54,924 nt of DNA, taken from the NCBI GenBank assembly GCA_017515325.1, contig JAFWGA010000011.1, positions 1 to 54,924 on the forward strand, written 5' to 3'. The DNA is from Blautia sp. Its GTDB lineage: Bacteria; Bacillota; Clostridia; Lachnospirales; Lachnospiraceae. The translations under genes were made by a program, and so were the position numbers. The notes beneath the pieces were generated by a model, which saw nothing but the letters and a program-made list of their open reading frames with translations, was not told where the DNA came from and made no database searches. Every line of letters starts with the position of its first letter. Within the stretch, counting starts at the first letter, position 1. Shown one piece after another: positions 50,644 to 54,924 of the stretch.

Positions 50644-51824
50644 AGGCGGTCGTGCTGGAAATAAGAGAACAAGAAGCGGCCGTTCTGGATCATGACGGCA
50701 TTTTTCGAAAAATAAAAAACAAAAACTATTCTGTTGGACAGGTTCTGGAACTGGACTCTGAAGAGCTTCTGCCGGGTTCACAAAGTCATGTCTTTCGGGT
50801 TAGCAGCTCCTTCCGCAGAAAGGCGACAGCGGCCTGTGCCGCGGCAGCTATTGCAGTGCTGGGTACAGGTGGGGGAATTGCGGCTTCTTCTTTCCCGGTC
50901 AGCTCTGTCACAGTTGAAATGGATTCCCCTCTGACTTATAAGCTGAATCTCTTTGATCGGGTTCTTTCTGTAGAGGGCATGGAGAATGATCCCAGCGGAC
51001 AAAAAGAACTGCTTTCCCAGGTAAAGGGAAAACGGATGGATAAGGCCATGGAGCTTACTCTGGATCTGTTTTTGCAGGAAGGCTTTATCGAGGACAGTGA
51101 CAAACAGGTGAATGTTACCGTAGACACCCATTTCGGAAAAGAGCCTCGGTTGGAGAACATGGTAGATGGCGGTATCGAGACCTGGAACCAAAAGAAGAAG
51201 CCCAGAAAATCGGGAAACATTCACAGGATCACCGACGGTCATAGGCAGGAGGGACTGTCTGAAGCCTATGAGCCGGCAGATACCCGGACAGCTCCTGAAG
51301 GCTTCTCCGGACAGGAACAGGTACCTTTGGGAGAATCCTTCCATGAAACCGACCTGCCGGAACGTTTCCCGGAGGAAGGATTGGAAGCCCAGAGCCCTGA
51401 TCCCCATACCCAGGCAAATCAACCAGGCAGACAGGATAAGCTCTTCGAATGGCAGGGAAATCGGCCTGACAAGCATGACCATCAGCATATGCTGCCGGAA
51501 AACCAGACTGACGAGCCAGGCCATCAGCATATGCTGCCGGAAAACCAGACTGACGGGAATGACAATCCATCCATGGTACAGGAAGAGCCGCCCGCCCTAC
51601 CCTCTGCCCCGGATCAGCCGGACGGCCAGACGGCAGCGGAATCGTACTCCTCAGACTTCCCCGGGCAAATTCAGAACCTAAGCCAAACCGGAGCACAGCC
51701 GGAAATTCCGCCCGACGGATTCCCAGTGGCCACAGAAAATCAATTCATCACAGAAGATATGCCGCCAGCCATACCGGAAACCCTGGCTGGCGGATCCATG
51801 GCTATGGAGCATCCGAGGATATAG
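50640..51824 (+). CDS. rsgI: RsgI-like anti-sigma factor with unusual extracellular domain
   Basis: 394 residues. The N-terminal RsgI domain (1-45, KAVVLEIREQEAAVLDHDGI) binds SigI. One membrane helix follows (about 62-82), and then a short conserved periplasmic module (SSVTVEMDSPLTYKLNLFDR ... VKGKRMDKAMELTL). In typical RsgI proteins this module holds an Asn-Pro bond that cleaves itself; here the position reads DSP (95-97). The remaining 210 residues are polar, Pro/Gln/Asp-rich and probably disordered, with a 14-residue duplication. There is no carbohydrate-binding or enzyme domain of the kind used by clostridial RsgI sensors. Confidence 0.85.
   Translation: MKAVVLEIREQEAAVLDHDGIFRKIKNKNYSVGQVLELDSEELLPGSQSHVFRVSSSFRRKATAACAAAAIAVLGTGGGIAASSFPVSSVTVEMDSPLTYKLNLFDRVLSVEGMENDPSGQKELLSQVKGKRMDKAMELTLDLFLQEGFIEDSDKQVNVTVDTHFGKEPRLENMVDGGIETWNQKKKPRKSGNIHRITDGHRQEGLSEAYEPADTRTAPEGFSGQEQVPLGESFHETDLPERFPEEGLEAQSPDPHTQANQPGRQDKLFEWQGNRPDKHDHQHMLPENQTDEPGHQHMLPENQTDGNDNPSMVQEEPPALPSAPDQPDGQTAAESYSSDFPGQIQNLSQTGAQPEIPPDGFPVATENQFITEDMPPAIPETLAGGSMAMEHPRI
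51479..51555 (+). repeat. 35-nt direct repeat inside rsgI
   Basis: The 35 bases at 51479-51513 recur exactly at 51521-51555, a 42-nt period. They encode HQHMLPENQTD twice, separated by EPG. A recent tandem duplication within a low-complexity region is likely. Confidence 0.9.
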
Positions 51825-51910
51825 TGCCTGCCCTATGAAACGTGGGGTGACTTCATGCACCTCATTGAATGCGTGCGTGGCCGCAGCCTGCCCCATGAGA
51901 CATAGGGTGC
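51825..51910. repeat. paired hairpin repeat between rsgI and the Ca2+ ATPase gene
   Basis: CCTGCCCTATGAAACGTG (from 51828) recurs 60 bp later with four changes over 23 bases. Each copy folds on itself (CCCTATG-AAA-CGTGGGG; CCCCATG-AGA-CATAGGG), and the left arm of copy 1 also pairs perfectly with the right arm of copy 2. There is no T-tract. Confidence 0.7.
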
Positions 51911-51984
51911 CTGCACTGCTTTCCGAAGATGAATTATCAATTATTGGTTTTTTCGTTTTTTTCACTCGCAAGACGAATAGAAGG

Positions 51985-52013
51985 TTAAAAAAAAGGGGAT
52001 CGTATGCTATAAT
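51985..52013 (+). promoter_or_regulatory. promoter of the Ca2+ ATPase gene (extended -10)
   Basis: TTAAAA (51985-51990), a 17-bp spacer and TATAAT (52008-52013) preceded by TGC, an extended -10, about 50 nt before the ATG. Confidence 0.65.
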
Positions 52014-52063
52014 GGATTTATTGTCGACACACATGATATACATCAACAGAAGGAGGCTATTTG

Positions 52064-54781
52064 ATGTCCAGCAGTAAACCATCTCGGAATAACCGAGCCA
52101 GGAAAAAAACGGAAAAGAAAAAAACCACGCAGACAGAAGTTCGTCAGATCCTGAAAAAAAAGGGATTAACCACAAAGGAGATCCTTGAAAGAGCTGTAAA
52201 TGGAAAAAACATACTCACACAAGGAGAGAAAAAGAGCCTGTTCGCTATGATTCTGGAGCAGTTTGCTTCCCCGCTGCTGCTCTTGTTGATTGTCGCTGCG
52301 GTGATCTCCATAGCAACAGGCGAGTTCATCGACGGAATCATTATCATTGTCGTTGTCCTCGCGAATGTCACCATCGGGACAATACAGGAGATAACAGCAG
52401 AAAAATCCGTGGAAGCGCTCAAACAGATCAACGCCACCACCGCGGTTGTCATCAGAGATGACCAGCAGCAGGAAATTCCCGCCTCCGATCTGGTGGTAGG
52501 AGATTATGTCATCCTGGATGCAGGACGAGTGGTTCCGGCCGATCTTGCGCTTGTCCAGACAAGCTCACTGAAGCTGAATGAATCGGCTCTGACGGGCGAG
52601 AGCCTTGCGGTGGAAAAGGATTGTAATGAAAGGAGCGATGAAAAAACACCGCTGGGAGACCGAAAAGACAAGGCGTTTATGTCTACCCTGGTAGAGTACG
52701 GCAGAGGAGAAGGCATCGTGGAAAAAATCGGTGACAGCACCGAAATCGGCAAGATCTCCGGGATGCTTCATAAAATCACCAAGCAGGAAACCCCGCTGCA
52801 GAAGAATCTGAACAGTATTTCCATGGTTCTGGGCATTGCCGGTGTGGTTTTATGCCTTCTGATGTTTGTCTGTCAGATCTTTATTTATCATACCCCGATT
52901 ATCGAAACTCTGATGATCTCCATTGCTTTCGCCGTGGCCGTGATTCCGGAGGGACTGGCCACTGTTGTTACGCTGGTGCTTTCCGCCGGCATACAGAAAA
53001 TGAGCAAGCGCAATGCTATCGTTAAGCAGCTTCACGCGGTGGAAACACTTGGCGCGGTCAATGTCATCTGCACCGACAAGACAGGAACACTGACCCAGAA
53101 TAAGATGACTGTCGTAAAGTGGTATATGACCGGCGAGGAACGCGAACCACAGAGCATTGGGAATAATGATCCGGTTTTCGACACTCTTCTTGAAGGCTTT
53201 CTGGCATGCAATGACGCGAAATATGACATTGAAACAGGCAAAGAGATCGGTGATCCCACGGAGACCGCATTTATCAAATATGCAAAGGAAAACCAGCTTG
53301 GATATGACCAGATTATGGCCGGCATCACGCGTTTTGATGAGATTCCCTTTGATTCCGACAGGAAGATGATGACGACACTGAGTCACGTGACCAAAGGCGG
53401 CGTCACCAGAGATGTTTCCTATACCAAGGGGGCTGTCGATTCCATCATCACAAGATGTGACCGTATTCTTGACGTAAACGGTGTCAGAACCATTACGAAT
53501 GAAGACGTGCTGCTCGTTACCCGATCTGCGGAAAAGATGAGCTCCGACGCGCTCCGGGTTCTTGCCCTGGCCTACCGCGAGGGAGATAAAGCGCCCCAGG
53601 AGAAGGACATGATCTTTGCCGGCCTTGCCGCCATGATTGATCCTCCCAAACCCGGCGTAAAGGAAACCGTCGACGAATGCCATTGTGCAGGCATTGACGT
53701 TGTCATGATTACGGGCGATCACAAGATCACGGCTTTTGCCATCGCGAAAGAGCTTAACATAGCCACAGATATCTCCCAGAGTATTTCAGGGTCTGAGATC
53801 GACGAGATGGATCCGGAGAGTTTCCGTGAGAACGTCCTGAACTATCGTGTTTTTGCAAGGGTATCGCCTGAAAACAAGGTGCAGATCGTCCAGGCCTTCC
53901 AGTCCCATGGAAAAATCTGCTCCATGACAGGAGACGGGGTAAACGATGCCCCGTCCCTTAAGGCTGCAGACATTGGTGTTGCGATGGGAATCGGGGGGAC
54001 CGAAGTCGCAAAGGATGCTGCCGAGATGATTCTGGTGGACGACAATTTCATCACGATCAAGAATGCCGTGATGGAAGGACGGAACCTGTTCAACAACATA
54101 AAGAAATCTGTAGTCTATCTTCTGCGGTCCAACTTCGGCGAAGTGATTCTTATGGCATCTGCCATTTTTGCAGGATTTTCATCACCACTTTCCACGATAC
54201 AGATCCTCTGGGTCAATCTTCTCACAGATACGGCTCCGTCCCTGGCCCTTGGCATAGACGTGGGGTCTGATGCCGTCATGAATGAAAAGCCCAGAGATGT
54301 TAAGGCTGGGATCCTCAATAAAAGCGATTATATCAATATTGTGATCCAGGGTGTGATCAGCGGGGCTGCAGCATTGCTGGCATTCCTGCTTCCTGTCATC
54401 TCCAGCTACGGGATGCGGGATATTCTGGGGAATTTAAGCGGGAACGCGGAGCTTTTAAGAATGTGCAGGACATACTGTTTCAGCACCCTTGCCATCAACG
54501 AAATGCTAATGGCTTATGTCTGCAAAACCAGAGGAAGTCTTGCCTTCGCTACGAAAGAATCCTGGAATAATAAAGCCCTGAACCTGATCACTTTGGCAGG
54601 GATTCTGCTGCAAGTCGGCGTGCTTGTCATCCCACCTATGCGGGCTCTCCTCAAACTCGCTGCCGTCTCATTTGCAGATGTGGCCGTCATCTTCCTGATC
54701 GCGATTGTTGGCGTCATGGTCAATGCAGCGATTACGCTGGCAAAAGAAAGGCTCGATATCAAGCGGGATCGAAATCTTTAA
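52064..54781 (+). CDS. calcium-translocating P-type ATPase, PMCA type
   Basis: 905 residues with the ATG at 52064 seven bases after AAGGAGG; a TTG codon just before it is not needed. A basic N-terminal tail (about 1-35) precedes the cation ATPase core. Motifs in order: TGES (177-180, actuator), PEGL (295-298, ion site), the phosphorylated D338 in CTDKTGTLTQNKM, the nucleotide-binding domain with VSYTKGAVDSI, and MTGDGVNDAPSLKAADIGVAMG. About ten membrane helices are expected. It most likely exports Ca2+; related pumps can carry Mn2+. It has its own promoter; the role of the hairpins upstream is unknown. Confidence 0.93.
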   Translation: MSSSKPSRNNRARKKTEKKKTTQTEVRQILKKKGLTTKEILERAVNGKNILTQGEKKSLFAMILEQFASPLLLLLIVAAVISIATGEFIDGIIIIVVVLANVTIGTIQEITAEKSVEALKQINATTAVVIRDDQQQEIPASDLVVGDYVILDAGRVVPADLALVQTSSLKLNESALTGESLAVEKDCNERSDEKTPLGDRKDKAFMSTLVEYGRGEGIVEKIGDSTEIGKISGMLHKITKQETPLQKNLNSISMVLGIAGVVLCLLMFVCQIFIYHTPIIETLMISIAFAVAVIPEGLATVVTLVLSAGIQKMSKRNAIVKQLHAVETLGAVNVICTDKTGTLTQNKMTVVKWYMTGEEREPQSIGNNDPVFDTLLEGFLACNDAKYDIETGKEIGDPTETAFIKYAKENQLGYDQIMAGITRFDEIPFDSDRKMMTTLSHVTKGGVTRDVSYTKGAVDSIITRCDRILDVNGVRTITNEDVLLVTRSAEKMSSDALRVLALAYREGDKAPQEKDMIFAGLAAMIDPPKPGVKETVDECHCAGIDVVMITGDHKITAFAIAKELNIATDISQSISGSEIDEMDPESFRENVLNYRVFARVSPENKVQIVQAFQSHGKICSMTGDGVNDAPSLKAADIGVAMGIGGTEVAKDAAEMILVDDNFITIKNAVMEGRNLFNNIKKSVVYLLRSNFGEVILMASAIFAGFSSPLSTIQILWVNLLTDTAPSLALGIDVGSDAVMNEKPRDVKAGILNKSDYINIVIQGVISGAAALLAFLLPVISSYGMRDILGNLSGNAELLRMCRTYCFSTLAINEMLMAYVCKTRGSLAFATKESWNNKALNLITLAGILLQVGVLVIPPMRALLKLAAVSFADVAVIFLIAIVGVMVNAAITLAKERLDIKRDRNL

Positions 54782-54924
54782 TCCGTAAGCGATTAATATG
54801 GAGGCGTATAGCATTATCCTGCCAGATGAGATATGATCAGGCCAGTAATCTAAAGATTATTCTTGTACAGACAAGGCTATGCACTCCATTCTTTCTGGTT
54901 TTGGATTATTTCACTCTAACTTGC
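54782..54924. other. non-coding tail of the window
   Basis: 143 nt after the ATPase stop. TAATC and GATTA form a small hairpin at the start and AATCTAAAGATT lies near the middle; neither has a T-tract. No gene start with a ribosome binding site is visible. Confidence 0.5.

Noticed and set aside
52850-53722. 290-codon minus-strand frame opposite the Ca2+ ATPase gene
   Set aside because: Shadow of the conserved pump; no ribosome binding site.

Overview
The window looks like chromosome from a Gram-positive anaerobe of the class Clostridia, most probably a Lachnospiraceae-type gut bacterium. This is inferred from strong AGGAGG ribosome binding sites, TTGACA/TATAAT promoters, a SigI/RsgI pair, type-2 GalT, a TSCPD-domain protein, CvfB, YhaN/YhaO and secreted 'bacterial Ig/Fn3' proteins. 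Base composition is fairly even throughout. I see no prophage, integrase, transposase gene or CRISPR array. Most of the window is core metabolism and information processing, with a few accessory sensory modules.

Layout. 1-1.4 kb: a gene start cut by the window edge, a broken rdgB and an RlmL-type rRNA methyltransferase (minus). 1.4-1.92 kb: palindromic repeats that run into the last codons of argD. 1.9-8.4 kb: the arginine regulon, argC-argJ-argB-argD (minus) divergent from argG (plus), with ARG-box-like sequences between. 8.6-14.3 kb: ileS then glgP (minus), ileS having a leader that can fold two ways. 14.7-17.1 kb: a D,D-carboxypeptidase and a small acidic secreted protein. 17.2-24.8 kb: a sugar ABC importer operon (ATPase, two permeases, binding protein) ending in a 1071-residue propeller-type sensor phosphatase. 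25.1-26.3 kb: an XRE regulator, a NUDIX hydrolase and a 42-residue membrane peptide. 26.4-36.9 kb: a long minus-strand series: an 819-residue surface protein, galK, galT, asnS, yhaO, yhaN and a repeat-containing secreted protein.

37-43.3 kb: TSCPD protein plus murG, a HIT protein, a rhomboid protease, tRNA-Arg, a membrane protein, a metallophosphoesterase behind a strongly structured 185-nt element, deoC, a DUF1294 protein and tRNA-Val. 43.4-47.8 kb: cvfB and dnaE. 47.8-49.5 kb: a cyclic-nucleotide-binding protein translationally coupled to a class III cyclase that seems frameshifted at its start. 49.9-51.8 kb: sigI-rsgI with a divergent RsgI. 52-54.8 kb: a PMCA-type calcium ATPase.

The most interesting parts are the transporter-phosphatase operon, in which the binding protein carries both a lipobox and a C-terminal membrane helix; the structured RNA candidate at 41454-41638; the alternative hairpins before ileS; the cNMP sensor/cyclase pair; and the RsgI protein lacking the usual Asn-Pro cleavage site. 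Calls rest on reading motifs by eye; no database search was possible.
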